Below, piece by piece: positions 11,045-23,279 of a DNA stretch of 64,000 nucleotides. The DNA is from Toxonevra muliebris (lineage: Eukaryota > Arthropoda > Insecta > Diptera > Pallopteridae), in NCBI GenBank assembly GCA_963691655.1, contig OY829326.1, positions 114,921,388-114,985,387 of the forward strand, given 5' to 3'. A program made the translations under genes and the position numbers. Position 1 is the first letter of the stretch. Each line of letters begins with the position of its first letter. Under the pieces are notes generated by a model that saw nothing but the letters and a program-made list of their open reading frames with translations, had not been told where the DNA came from and made no database searches.

Positions 11045-13988
11045 TATATATAATTACAAAATACTGATATTTTATTTTTTTATTATGTATTTTTAAAGTC
11101 TCACATGTATGAAAGGTAGGCGCAACAACATTTCAATCTTGGTAATACCAAATTTCAGAATTTTGGCCAGCTAAAAACGGATTTGGTCCCATAGTGCACT
11201 GTCTAAAAGGAAAACATAAAAATCCGTCTCTTGAAAAATTATGAATTTGTCGCTAACGATAATTTGGCGAGTATGGCTTCATATGGATATAGAAATAGTG
11301 TTATGCCCAAATGGTGAAAATCAATAAATTTTCCGAAAATTTTATTTAATCAAATCTTACGACAGTCTGCTAAAGAAGAGGTGAGGGGTTGCAATACAAT
11401 ATTGTTGCTTTTACTATCCAATAAGAAGAAGATAATTATAATTATAATAATTATTGTCAAAAAGGCAACAGTAATACCAACTGGCAAAACATAAAATTTT
11501 TCAAAAGGGAAAGGCCTTTGGCATACAGTACCAGAATAAATAAATGAGTAATCAGTAAAGTAGTAAAAGAGAAGTTATTGTAGCCCACCAAATTATTGCC
11601 CAAAACCAATTGCCAACATTAAAAAAATTTACGCACTATTAGTATTTGCAAGAAATAATCAAACTTTCGCCAAAATCATGAAAAAAAAAATTAAAATATT
11701 TCCTAAATTAGTAGTTAAATAAAAAAAGTATTAAACTCCATTAGCGGCATTCATCATAAAATAGCAAAACAGCAACGACAACTATTAAAAGGCAATAAAA
11801 TAAAAGCAACAGCATACGGTATATTACAGCTAAAGTTAACAATTTCTGTTGTAACTAATATTAAACCTGAGGTCTTGGGAACACAGCACAAAGTTATCAC
11901 CCTAAAAAATATGAGTAGCAGAAGAAGAAGAAGAAAGAGAGAGAGAGAGAAAAAAAAAGAGTTAGGAGTCACAAGATCACATCACAAAGCAGCAACTTTC
12001 TTCGTGACTTTTATGAGAGGTGACTGATGAAATTTTGTTATGGTCATATAAAATATATAACTAAATATCTATGCCTGTATATCTCTATGTACATAGTTCA
12101 TATTATCTCAGCTGAGACTTTTTTATTTAATTTCTTAGCGTTGGTAATTTGTATTGCTGTTGGTGTTAACGTTGCTGTTGGTATCAGCAACAAAATATTG
12201 CTATGCTCCATTTGATTTTTTTTTTATATTTTTTTGGGGTAAAAGCACAAATGTGTCTATGTAGATGTATCTATCTATGTTTGTTTGTGTGTGTGTGTGT
12301 GCCTTAGCAGTATTTTCTTTTCTTTTTATATAAATATAATATTTTTACTTTTTCAAGACGGAAAGATAGCAGCTGATGATTGTGTTGTAGTTGCTGCCGC
12401 TGTTGCTGCTTGCTAGTGTTTGATGATGATGATGACGATGATTGAATTCGCCCGTGCGACATTCTACAATAGCAACAATAAAAAAACTTCTTCTGCTGCT
12501 GTTGCTGGTTGGTGTCATTGAACTCATCAACCAAAAAATGCGGCGCAAACATTTTGTCAAATGTTTTATTTAAACAATTTCTTAATTTTTACTTATCTAT
12601 GTATTTTTTTCATATACATATATAAGTGTATGTGTTTGTTTCTCAGTGTGTATGTGTGTTTACTTTCATTTGAAATCAATTAAGGTTTGTTGCTTTTGGC
12701 TCGTGCCAAAATGCCATGCTTTTTTTTTTCTTGGCCACGGTAACACAAAACTCTTCAACAATGAAAAACTGAAAGTAATTCAAGAATAATTTTTTTCGCT
12801 ACCTTTTCCTCCTCGTCGTCTTCTATCGTTTTGGCACATGACATATTTGTGTTGCGTTACAAATGTATATTTATCTTCTTTTATTTTTAAATTTTTTTAT
12901 AGTGATAGTTCGCACATTTCTCTATTTCTTTGTCTTCCGAAATATCTAGTGATAAATTGCAGAGTGTGTATATTCATTTCACCCTTTTGACATTTTAAGC
13001 GTAGGTGTCAACGTACTCTCATTTGATGAGGGGGTTTGCTTTACACCGTCATCATCATCATCGCCATCGCCATCATGTCGAAACAGTTGCAATAATTTTA
13101 ATGTTGATCAAAGGAATTGCCAAGCATTGACAGCATGTCAAAAACATTAAGCAACTTTTCAGTGGTAATATCTTAAATATTATTTAGTAAAACCTCCAAG
13201 TAATATATACCATGAAATTAAGTAGAAATAAATTAATGACTGCATTCATTTAGGAAGTTTTTCCATTTGAAAAAATTTGTTGGCGGAAGCACATCAGTAT
13301 GGGATTTTAAATTGCTATCTCCGGATTTCACCGTCTTATTGTTAGTTATATCGACTAAATATCGAATTACTAATTCTGCCAGCCGACTGACTGACTAAGA
13401 CAAATAGCAGCAACGACATCCTTTTATACACATGCATTCGTAACATTATGTAGATGGCAATGCCATGAAATAGCGAAGATCTCAAGCATATACGCGAACT
13501 GTTATTTTAATGTCAATCTTCAGTTGAGTTCATAAAGCTCGTAGTCATACAGTCTTTTCAATAAGAGTTCAATAAGTTTAAATATCAAATTGGACTTTAT
13601 TTTCAACATTCAAAATTTCACTGCGAATGGGGTTGTATAACCTTTCAAACGATAGCAATTACAATTTCGTTATATCAGCAATTTTTCAAATCGAACTCTG
13701 TGTATGCAAAACGTCTTTAAGTTATCATTATTTGATCACGTCCAAAGAAATCTAAAATGTCCTAGGGAGGTGCTGCAAATACCTTAAGAAGTTGAAAGCG
13801 TTCATAAAAAAATGGAACCACCTTTTTTTAAGACACCAGAATGTTTACGACTTACTAAATCATTGTGCTTCTAGAGCCAATTTTACCATTACACTTGGAG
13901 CAGCCCAATTTGATTTGCAATTAATAGTGTAACTTGCACTGAATCACATCTGGCGACACTGTAACTATTTTGGTTTTTTAGCTACTTA
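11045..13988. other. Spacer between the two DD37D copies, rich in simple repeats
   Basis: No exon could be supported. The stretch has (GA)n and GAAGAAG tracts near 11915-11950, a (GT)n tract at 12286-12302, CTG/CAG and GAT/ATC triplet runs at 12390-12440, 12493-12506 and 13050-13072, and T runs. In one minus frame at 12304-12552 the triplets read as short Gln, Ser and Asn runs, and in another as His; with no homology and no splice framing I do not call a gene. The mix of triplet repeats resembles fly UTR or intron DNA. Confidence 0.5.
12286..12302 (+). repeat. (GT)n microsatellite
   Basis: A GT dinucleotide run of about eight units follows a GTTT-rich stretch. Confidence 0.8.
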
Positions 13989-15275
13989 CAGGGTGACAAT
14001 CGTAAAGTGACGCACACATTTCAGCAGTTATTTTCAAAAGGACGTACTTCCATTAAGTACAATTAAGTGTTAACATTGCTGAATATATAAGCATTCATTT
14101 GAACCCCACCTCATTCAATATAACCTCCTTTAGCCTGCACACATGCCTTCAATCGATCCGGAAATCGTAGGACTGTTCGCCGCAGGACTTCCTGATCAAT
14201 TTCAGTCCAGGCTTTCTCTAATGAATTTGTCAGCGACTCCAGACTGTGGTGTTGAGATGCACAAGCCTTACTCTCTAAAATACTCCAAATAGAGTAGTCC
14301 ATTGGATTCAAGTCTGGGGAGTATGGTGGCCATTCTTGAGATGTTATGAATCCAGAAAAATTGTCTTTTATCCATGTTTGCGTTAATTTTGCCATGTGGG
14401 AATGCGCAGAATCTTGCTGGAAAGTCCAGTTTTCATTTCCAAATGTATCTTGGGCCCAGGGAAGAACATGTTCATTTAAAATGCTCCGATAAACAACCAG
14501 GTCAATTTTAACACCCTCTTCAACGAATATTAGAGGGGTTCTGGCATTAGCGGAAACTCCAGCCCATACCATAACGGAAGCTGGCTTTTGAACTCGGCCA
14601 ACAGTCCTATTTGTTGCGATGATGATGTTAGCCACATTCGGTCATTTTGCGCATTGAAATGTTGTTCAACCGTGAAAATTTTTTCATCTGTGAACAAGAT
14701 ATTTTCAACATTTTTTAACACGGAGGAGCGTAGCAACGCCTTGCATCTTTGCAGTCGCAAATCTTTTTTTTTTTGTGTCAGATCTTGAGCTTTTCGGAGC
14801 TTGTACGGCTTAAGATTAAGCTTTGATTTTGCAATGATTCGCACTGTTTCACGGTTTACCCCCACTTCCTTAGCGATTTTTCTCATTGAGCGCCTTGGAT
14901 TTCGCTTGATTCGTTTACGAATTTTTTCTGTTAAACCAGTAGTGGCAACTGTTGAAAATTTTCCCCGGTCTCTATCTCCAAAACCCCCAGTTTCATTATA
15001 TCGAATAATAGTTCGGTCTACCGTACGACTTGACAAATTTAAAGCCTTTGCAATTTGACGGCTACTATAATTTGCCAAATGAAATTTCATAATTTCACGA
15101 CGAATATTTTCCTTGCCCATTTTTATGGAAATTTCAAAATGTAATAACAAAAATTCAAATGAAATTAAAAGCAAAGCCAATGATGAATGAATTTGCTTTT
15201 TAAATTAAAGTAACGGTAAATGGCAAAGCTTGCTGCAGAGTATTAAACTTGCGTCACTTTACAATTGTCACCCTA
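13989..15275 (-). mobile_element. Second DD37D transposon copy, inverted relative to the first, nearly identical
   Basis: The ends again read CAGGGTGACAATCGTAAAGT (plus-strand left) and, reverse-complemented at the right, xAGGGTGACAATTGTAAAGT where the terminal C is changed. TA flanks it at 13987-13988 and 15276-15277. At 1287 bp it is four bases shorter than the copy at 9754-11044: one codon and one single base are missing, and otherwise only scattered substitutions are seen. Orientation is opposite to the first copy, so the two form a 1.3-kb inverted repeat with a 2.9-kb spacer. Confidence 0.92.
14111..15120 (-). pseudogene. Frameshifted DD37D transposase (sister of the intact copy)
   Basis: The gene starts at 15120 (MGKENIRREI, with Gly for the Asp of the first copy) and matches the intact transposase through both HTH units and the first catalytic motif (NILFTDEK). 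One residue is missing just before that motif compared with the first copy (EN-ILF against EICILF). A single-base deletion in a T run at about 14609-14613 (three T where the intact copy has four) shifts the frame after SSSQQ. The rest of the protein, including FQQDSAHSH and PDLNPMDYSIW, is preserved in another frame down to the stop at 14111. Without frameshifting the product would lack two of three catalytic Asp residues. Confidence 0.92.
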
Positions 15276-16052
15276 TATATACAGCCATTCCAGATTAAAC
15301 ATAACGAGCGATAGACTTCATCCTTTCAGATTTGGCTTAAATTTTGCCTATAGTTTTATTTTAGATCAAACCCAACAAAAAGGTATACAAAAAAATTCTG
15401 GTACAGTTTTCACCGGAGTTGCCAGAGCGAACCAAATCTCCGAAATTGACTGTATCGAATCACAGAATCGTCCATAACTCAGTCATTATACTACCGACAT
15501 GCATGTATAAGGTACTGTTGGAAAGGTAATAAGACGGGCTACAAAATATATTTTAATTTAATTTTGTTAATTTTTTTTAAATTAATTATTATTTATTTTT
15601 TAGTTTTTAAATTAATTCATTTAAATTTAATTTGCAAAATTTGTATCATAGTCCCGAAAATTAAAATTTAAAATTTTGTGTTCCTTTAAGAAGACTAAAT
15701 TATCTTTTCTTTGGCTTTTTATTCGAGGTGTTGACTCAAATAGTTCAAGAGATATGAGTATTTTAATATTTTAACACTGCATAAAATTAGAAATTAGAAA
15801 ATGAGGTTTTTAAATAGAAAATTAATAGACCTTTATTTCGATGTTAAATTTGCAATTAATATTTTTACATAGAAAATTAAACTGACTGTCTATTCTACTT
15901 GCCGCTCTTTCTGCTGTCCTCTACTAACAGAACAAGAAGTCCTCGAAAAATTTCGCTGTAGGTAGTGAGCTGAGATTTTAGCTGTGAACATAAGTTTTAT
16001 TCCACCAGCAGGTGATGGCGTCAGTCTGATCATATTATTGGATGCTGAATAT
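15276..16052. other. AT-rich spacer, no supported gene
   Basis: The stretch contains poly-A/T-rich sequence around 15540-15680. Small open frames here have no recognisable motif. Nothing else was identified. Confidence 0.45.
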
Positions 16053-16515
16053 TTAACCCTTCGGAGGACGCGCCGCGGCAAATTAGCCACAAATTGTATA
16101 TTTTGTGTTTTTAAAATACAAATCATAGTAGCCGACTGCTGCCACTCAATTGACTTTGTAAGTTTTGAGAAGCAGCGTGGTTTACCGTTAGCCGTTGGTT
16201 TCTGCGTTACATCGTTTAGCTGCTATTTGTATTTGAAAATTGGTATCTCGGTTTTGCGGCCCTCTCGTGTAACAAAAAAATTCAAGGGGAGGCTTGATGA
16301 AAATTTTTCAAAGTCAAAATGATGACAAATAAACATTTCAAAATAAATGCTTAAAATATAGTTCAATATCACTAGATCAATTGTTTTATTTTAATGATTT
16401 TTTTGCTACAAAATAAGAAAAATTGCAGTCGATACTATGAAATTTACTTTACGACTAAATTGCCACGGCGCGCCCTCTCGTGTTACTTTTCAGAGCGCGC
16501 CCTCTGAAGGGTTAA
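16053..16515. mobile_element. piggyBac-like MITE with TTAA target duplication
   Basis: TTAA stands at 16053-16056 and again at 16512-16515. Immediately inside, the left end reads CCCTTCGGAGGACGCGCCGC and the right end, reverse-complemented, CCCTTCAGAGGGCGCGCTCT. TTAA duplications with termini starting CCC are the hallmark of the piggyBac superfamily. A second subterminal GC-rich block (CGAGAGGGCGCGCCGTGGCA reverse-complemented near 16460-16484, and CGCCGCGGCAAATT on the left) forms a further inverted pair. The 455-bp interior has no transposase, so it would need an enzyme supplied in trans. GC content of the ends is far above the surroundings. Confidence 0.82.
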
Positions 16516-19500
16516 TAAAAATATCAAAATGTAAAAACATTACTATTTGGCATATTCATTTCCATAAATTCGCAAATTTCCAAATGAACAGCACTGCATT
16601 TTCTTTATCGGAGCTTATCTGCATCGGTATTCTCATTCGCATAATTAACTTCCGTTACAACCCTGATAAACATAAAAACGCATTTTTTTTCTTTCACTCT
16701 GCAGGAAGGCAGAAAGGTTTTTATTTTTAATCTAAAATTTATTTTCTTAAGTAAAAAAAATATTCATTTACTTTGTCGGCCTTGAACAAAGATTTAAGCT
16801 GTTTGCATTGCCATAGGTCATTTGCATTTGAGGATATTGAATTCCTTAAAGTAAATAGTTCTTCCTTAGGCCCACAACAACATTGAACTATGCTTCAAAC
16901 TGAGTTGCTTAATAGAAACTGCAGTTAAAAACAAAACAAAGTAAACATTTCTAATCTAACTAAGTAGATGCATATGCAGTACATTTCAAACCCTACGAGT
17001 AGAGAAATTTTGCAAAAATTCTTAGAATTCAATTTAAATCTCTTGCAATTTTTTCCTTTTAAAAATTTTTCCATTTATGTACATTTCCTTACAGCTAATC
17101 ACTTCATCATTTTTTTTCTCCCTCTCTGTTACAACTGCCCCTGCCTAGCAACACAATTATTGTACAACATACTATACTACATACGTATGTATGGCATATG
17201 CTACTCGTGCCATTGTTCAGCACATTTACTTGAGATTTCATTACTTTTCCCTTTGTTGTCCCCCATGAAGCCTAGTCAGAGATAATCCTCTTTGTAATTG
17301 TTTATTTTTCTGGCCGCCATGTTGTTTTTGGCACCAGGCCGTTTTTTCATCTGGCTAACAAAAAATGAAAATAAAGAAAAAAAGGTAAGATCTAAGCAAA
17401 AATTAAAGGAACACAAGATGTTGTAATTTAATGGTACAGAATTTATGAAATATGTAAGTTAAAAAAAAAATCATAGGTATGACAAAGTTACAGGATTTCA
17501 GCATTTCAGCGCGCTTTGTTCTCTGTGACGTATGCGTATCGTCATAATAAAGGGCTAATTATTTTCTGATATTATTTCGGGGTACTATTTGCCCTGCATA
17601 ACCGCATTTGCACCTTTTATTTTCTTTTGCTGCTGCCGCTGCCGCTGCTTTTCATGGGATTTGTATGTAATATATTCCAGAGCACATCACTTACGAGATA
17701 TGAACACATTTCATCATTCCCATTCACTGAACATTGAGGCACTTAGGCGACTTAAGTTGGAAAGTAAAGAAAGTGGCGGCTTCGGTAAACAAATGTTGCG
17801 CTTATCCAAAAGAAGCAGTTGGTTTTTTTCCTTTAATTCATTGCTGATTGTTTGATTTTTTTTTTTTTTTTGAGCATGTTTTTGTTTGATGTTTTCGTTT
17901 TTTTGTTTTTTTTTTTTTTTTTTTTTTGGCAAATGTCACATTTAAGTCTTATGCTCACAACTCGCCCAATTTAAATGCTTCTCCATGGTTCATTTCTTCC
18001 AGCTTGTCAAACTTTACATTATGAGGCTCAACGTTTGGTTACCGAAAAAATGTCAAATGATTGATTGGCAGTCAAGGCAGGCACGCAGGCAAGGCAGCGC
18101 AAGGCAAGGCATTCTAGAGTTTATTTAAGTTATGGTTTTTATTGTGCTGTTATGCTTCCCTAAGCATAGTTTAGAAGCAGTTACAAGATGTTTACTTTTT
18201 GTTGTTATTTTTACTTAAGGCTTTATCTTCTTGTTATTAAAATTGATTGATTTGGTGCGAAATATTATTGTCGATTAATAGAAGAGGAAAGAGTGGGGAA
18301 AGAGGACAGGGAAAGGAAAACAAAAGGAGTTTTAAATATTAATGTGGAATTCTATTTTAGAAAATGCACAATTATGAATGATATTTTATGATTATTTTAA
18401 TTGAAACCTAACATGAATACATATTTATGAGTATATTAAATAAAAGGATAAATGATACATAAGATAATTCCTCTAATCGAACGCGAAATCTTAAGCTTAA
18501 TGCTTAATAATAATTGTTAAGCTGGCCTATTCTAAGCGAAACACTATAAAATCCTTTATTGTATGTGTTTTGAATTTCAAAAGGAGATAGACTCCCATAT
18601 ATACTATTAACATGAAGAGTTTAATAGAACCCGAGTGCAATAGAACCCAACTGGCACCCTCTTTAAAGGAACATCTCTTGAAGCTTTTTGGTGACCGCTA
18701 AAACTAATTATAGGTTGCACCGCCACTTTAATAAGTAAAGGTGAAATACAAGAATAAGTGTCCGGGCTGCTTACTAGTGAAAATCATTTCATGCACTCCT
18801 CTATTTACAATGAAACCGGTCACAAGTATGTATGACGCAAAAGATCTACTAAGTGGCGAATAGAACAAAGCTAAAATATATGCAGCAACAATTTACGAAT
18901 TCTCATACACATATGTATGTATTCCAATTTTGATTTGAAAATCAAAAATTCAATGCGTTCAGCAGGAAATAGCCCTCAAAACGAGGAGAGTACACCAGTA
19001 GAAAAACTTCATGTGCAAAATGGACTTAAAAAGTTTCTCTTTATAGCAATCCAGCCTTGTGTGTACGGTTTTTAAAGTTCGACCACCCCTGACTTTATCT
19101 ATCCATTTGTCTTTCTATATATATATTTTTTCTGTTGGGATTTCATGTAGTAGATATGTGGAAAATTAAGTCACTCGGTGCGAATTAGTTTATGCTGAAT
19201 CATCTTTGAGTTATTCACAAAGTCGACAGGAGTCTTTCACTGTTGAAAAATATGTCTTCATTACATTTGCTATGGCATTCACTGCCATACTTTGAAAAAA
19301 AATGAATTTATTGAATAATAAATCGATGAATTGATGGATGACTGTGTAAAAATTTTATACTTCTGATAAAAATAAAAAGAAGAATAATGAAAAAGTAATT
19401 ATAAAAAACAATGACGTTGTATTAAATATATAAAAGTTTAAGTAAAAGTTGTTCTTATTACCTGTGAGATCGGGTAATACTTGCATTTTCGGGTACCCCG

Positions 19501-20112
19501 GGTATGTGTGCGGGCATTACTCGATGGGTATCAATGATATCCTACCTGTTCTAGTTTTATATTTATAATTTATCTCGGACAATTTGATGTTATTTTTTAA
19601 TCAAGATTTGAAAAGCTAAAAAGTCTGCATTGTCTCTAAATTAAGTATTTTTGAAAATACGAAAACTGAAAATTGAAATTTCCTGGATTTTTTTTCTCAA
19701 TTTTAGAATGCACCTTTCTTTATTGGAATATGCAAAAATATCCTCTGCTATCTTCCGCTCTCAGGAAATTATTCAATTCGACAAAAATTGGAATTAAACT
19801 GTTTTGCTAACCCTAAAAGTATGCAATCGCGCTGAAAAATGAAGTGTAAAAAGCCGAAAGTAGCATTCATTAATATCATTTTTATTCCAACATTAAAGTA
19901 TTACAATAAACATTGTTTAACTTTCTGAAAAGCCTAATATCAACATAACTAAATAAAATAAATTTCTTAAAGATCAAGCTGTCCATTCTCTTATTATAGC
20001 TTGCTAAATATGTCAAAAATTATGAAATTTCTAATGTTTTTTGTAGACTATGGAAAATTAAATCTAGTTTTTAATTTTCAAAGTCTTGACTACTGTTCTA
20101 TGTATGTGCTTC
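16516..20112. other. Gene-poor AT-rich DNA
   Basis: I find no splice-bounded coding sequence. The segment holds long T runs (17861-17873, 17908-17927), a GGCAGGCA/CAAGGC-rich patch at 18075-18112, and several Lys/Phe-rich chance frames. The open frame at 17589-17855 looks better mixed in its second half but has no known domain, so it is not called. Confidence 0.5.
20044..20087 (+). repeat. 44-bp direct repeat, copy 1
   Basis: It begins TAGACTATGGAAAATTAAAT and ends TTTTCAAAGTCTT. It recurs in the same orientation at 20911-20954, with only a few changes. Each copy lies just to the left of one arm of the 168-bp inverted repeat. Confidence 0.75.
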
Positions 20113-20280
20113 ATTAAATAATGTGTTGCAGGCTAAAGGAACTATATGTGTAGTCATCACAACAACAGTGTATACAGAGACGGGCAAATCAGACGGCCGT
20201 TTCGGAATCCGCCACAATTCCTCATCAGTGATTTTAGTGATAGTTCTTGATCTTTCAATATCCTATATAAGCTACTAGTA
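20113..20280 (+). repeat. Left arm of a 168-bp inverted repeat pair
   Basis: The arm starts ATTAAATAATGTGTTGCAGG and includes GACGGGCAAATCAGACGGCC. It is matched in reverse complement at 20962-21129, with the same length and only a handful of substitutions (about 95 percent identity by eye). The two arms enclose 681 bp. The arrangement fits a foldback-type element or two inverse insertions of one short repeat. Confidence 0.85.
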
Positions 20281-20910
20281 TTTGAAATCATAACCAAGAA
20301 TTCTAGATTTGATTCCAAATACCTTTGCTGAATAGATATATTGAAAGAAAACTACCGTTCTGTATACTTATTTGTTGTTGTGTTTGTCTCCTTACTACTA
20401 GTCCGCATAACAGTTCGTTATTTCAAAGTCTAGTACATGAGAAAGAGTGGGTGTATCAGAGATCTGCAATGAGTACTGCCAAACTGAATATATTCAACTC
20501 ATGATCCCGAAATTCTACTATCCATATCCATCCATATTTATTGAAATGCTGTCGAACCTCATATCCACCCTTAAGTTTAAGGTTCGCATCATACTCATAT
20601 TTAACAACATGTATGACGTTGTATACTTTGACTCTCCTTCACTCAATGTGTAAAGGCAATGCAAAATAAGTATGATTTGCATGCTAACAAAAACATTATG
20701 CGGGTGTGTGTCGCTCTCTTGTGTTAGCATGGTACTTTCTCTTTTCTCGACGTAGACAAGAATGATGCCTACATTACATATGTATATAAATATTTTTGAA
20801 TCCATTTGAATCATTCATATGATCCTAAGCATTTTCCTAATATTTGAAATCAAACTGCGGTTATGTATGGATCAAACAGATTAGGGATGGTATGAGTATG
20901 ATGTGTTTGG

Positions 20911-20954
20911 TAGACTATGGCAAAATAAATCTAGTTGTTAATTTTCAAAGTCTT
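20911..20954 (+). repeat. 44-bp direct repeat, copy 2
   Basis: Second copy of the repeat at 20044-20087, beginning TAGACTATGGCAAAATAAAT. It lies seven bases to the left of the right inverted-repeat arm. Confidence 0.75.
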
Positions 20955-20961
20955 AGTATAG

Positions 20962-21129
20962 TATTAGTAGCTTATATAGGATATTGAAAGATTAAGAACT
21001 ATCACTAAGATCAGTGATGAGGAATCGTGGCGGATTCCGAAACGGCCGTCTGATTTGCCCGTCTTTGTATACACTGTTGTTGTGATGACTACACATATAG
21101 TTCCTTTAGACTGCAACACATTATTTAAT
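20962..21129 (-). repeat. Right arm of the 168-bp inverted repeat pair
   Basis: Reverse complement of 20113-20280, with changes such as AATTCC to GATTCC and TTGATC to TTAATC. The arms together with the spacer make a 1,017-bp unit. I could not find a duplicated target site at its outer ends. Confidence 0.85.
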
Positions 21130-22821
21130 ATTATGAAATTTCATCGAAAGCAGAGAGCTCCTTTTAATTTTGTCCTTTCGTTGTATGGGATCAAATCACT
21201 GTGAAGCGGTTCAAACTATCACATCTAATACTCATTGCTCTCCACATGTTGTAACGGCACGGCACGGCACGGTTAGCTGAACCTAACAACCTGGATACTA
21301 CTAAATAGCCCTAAAGTCAGTTTTCAGATGCTGCAAAAGCAGTTAAATGTATAATATAAAGTCGGCATTATTAATAGTATGGATTAATTTTTATATAGGA
21401 TAAATATCAAATCCAGTCGATATAATGTTAATTTTATTTCGTTATTGGTAAAGCTGAATGATAAATTTGAAATCGCACAAATAAACTCTGTGATAATCTT
21501 ATAACTGAAACTCTATTATTTATCACACGCCCATTCTCTAAGTTTTTCTGATTTTTGAGTCGTTTGAAAGGTAAAGATATCTACAGACACCATAAATAAT
21601 AGTGAATAGCATTCATTCATTCATTAAATAAGAACATGACCCATTCATAATATCCATGAAAAATTAGTTTAACTATTTGTGACAAACTGTAAGTATTGTG
21701 TGCAATAAAATCATACGCATTTTCTCTTTGAGTTAAAACAGTAGCTACATAATATTGATAAATATCTAACAATTTATAACATTTTGTATACCCTTATTAA
21801 CAACAATGAACAAATGTCAACTATAGACATTTATCTTTAGTCTAACATCGTCTCAACCTTCAAATGTATTTCTGTACCATTCAGCCAAATAAACACACAA
21901 ATGATCCTTTAAATTAAAGACAAATAATATTGCAAGCTGCAATATATTATTGCTTTTCTGTTGCTGTGGTTAATTGGTTTCCTTTTCTTATTATTTTATA
22001 TTTAAGAATTGGACTGTTAAGAATTGGACAATTATAATCCGATTTTGCTTCATGATTTTGGCACAGATCGATAATGTAATTACATGGAAAGAAGTAAATG
22101 CAGCTGTCTTCAATTGCATACGATGGTGGCCATATGCTTCCAATTAAACATATCTTAAAACTATTACTAAAAGTAGTGCAGTCAGACTCAAGGCGATAGG
22201 ATTAATAAAACCTTGAGGCTTAGAGAAATGTTGTTACATTAAGGCTTTCAGCGTGGACTTCAACAACTGCTGTCCACTTTCTGGATACGAAGACATATCT
22301 TTTTTTTTTGTGGATCAGTATCCTGTGATGAAAAAGTAGGTACAATTGTACCTTTTTCCGACTTTTTCGAACTACAAGGTACATTAAGTACAATTGACAC
22401 ATTTTAGGTACAATCTGTCATTGGCCAAAATAAATTTAACACTTAATTACAAAAAGAAATATTTTGTAATAAGTATTGCCTAATATTGCAAAAATAACTT
22501 TTCAAATCGAATAAAGTTTATTGGTGTCAAAGGAGTGTCAAAGCCATAAGAAGATTTTTTAAATTTAGCAACAATTTTATAGAATGTTAACTTCTTATGA
22601 TTTTGAACCTACTTTTAGACATTATCCTTTTATAAACAGTAATAACAGTGAAATGAAAATTAAATTTCTTATAAAAAGATAAGCCAATGAAGTATCCCGC
22701 ATTGCCCTAAAATTTGTTCAGATGAATTCCCTTCCTCATTACAGAGCCTAGATATTGAACTCGTCTAAGTCTCGAAGTGCTCTCTGAGCATGCAAACAGT
22801 TTATATTTGCCCTAATACAAA
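21130..22821. other. AT-rich spacer without a supported gene
   Basis: The stretch contains a short (CGGCA)n tandem at 21254-21272 and a patch at 22330-22420 with repeated GTACAAT/GTACCT words. No exon or RNA gene could be supported. Confidence 0.45.
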
Positions 22822-23108
22822 ATCCTTATTACGTCACAACAGACCATGGACGTCCTTCGAGACCGAACTTTTCGCATCTATTCGTATTGCGCGAGCTTTA
22901 TTCGTACACGAATGGAAGAGATTTGCAGTTTTATGCCAATTACTAGTGGCGAAGTGAAAAACTTTAGGCTTTTTAAAAAGTAGTTACTTTTGCCAAACAA
23001 GAAGTGGTGCAGTATAATAAAATAGTATTTCTTCGTTTTGACCGTGCTAAGCATCAAAATCTGGACACACTGCATAGCAGTCCAGCTCATAGGCACTAAG
23101 CCCCGGTG
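22822..23108 (-). repeat. Old copy of a tRNA-derived SINE
   Basis: Read on the minus strand it follows the SINE at 35079-35400 from end to end: a tRNA-like head with GGACTGCTATGCAG, then GCACCACTTCTTG, GTTTTTCACTTCGCC, GGCATAAAACTG, TCTTCCATTCGTGTA, and finally CCATGGTCTGTTGTGACGTA with a TAATAA-like tail. Overall divergence is clearly greater than between recent copies, and the head boxes have decayed (the B-box region reads AGATTTTGATGC). Confidence 0.7.
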
Positions 23109-23279
23109 ACAAAAACAGAATTCCTATGTTTCTTATTATAGTTACCAATCCTTACTCAATCCTGGTTTTCAGAAAACAGTTATCGCTCGCTATTTATCTC
23201 TTCTGCTTCCTTTTTTTTCTCCTTTTACTCTTCTTGGGAGATTAAGGCTTCTACAAGGCATTTTCATCTGGCTTTACTT

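Noticed and set aside
12304..12552. Minus-strand frames with Gln, Ser and Asn (or His) runs
   Set aside because: The runs are triplet microsatellites read in different frames; two frames are equally open, and there is no homology or splice framing.
14588..15058. Plus-strand open frames opposite the second DD37D copy
   Set aside because: They are antisense shadows of the transposase; the same shadow exists opposite the intact copy at 9971-10378.
17589..17855. 88-residue plus-strand frame with RRLKLESKESGGFGKQMLRL
   Set aside because: The composition is better than most, but no domain, splice sites or partner exon support it, and a T run follows at once.
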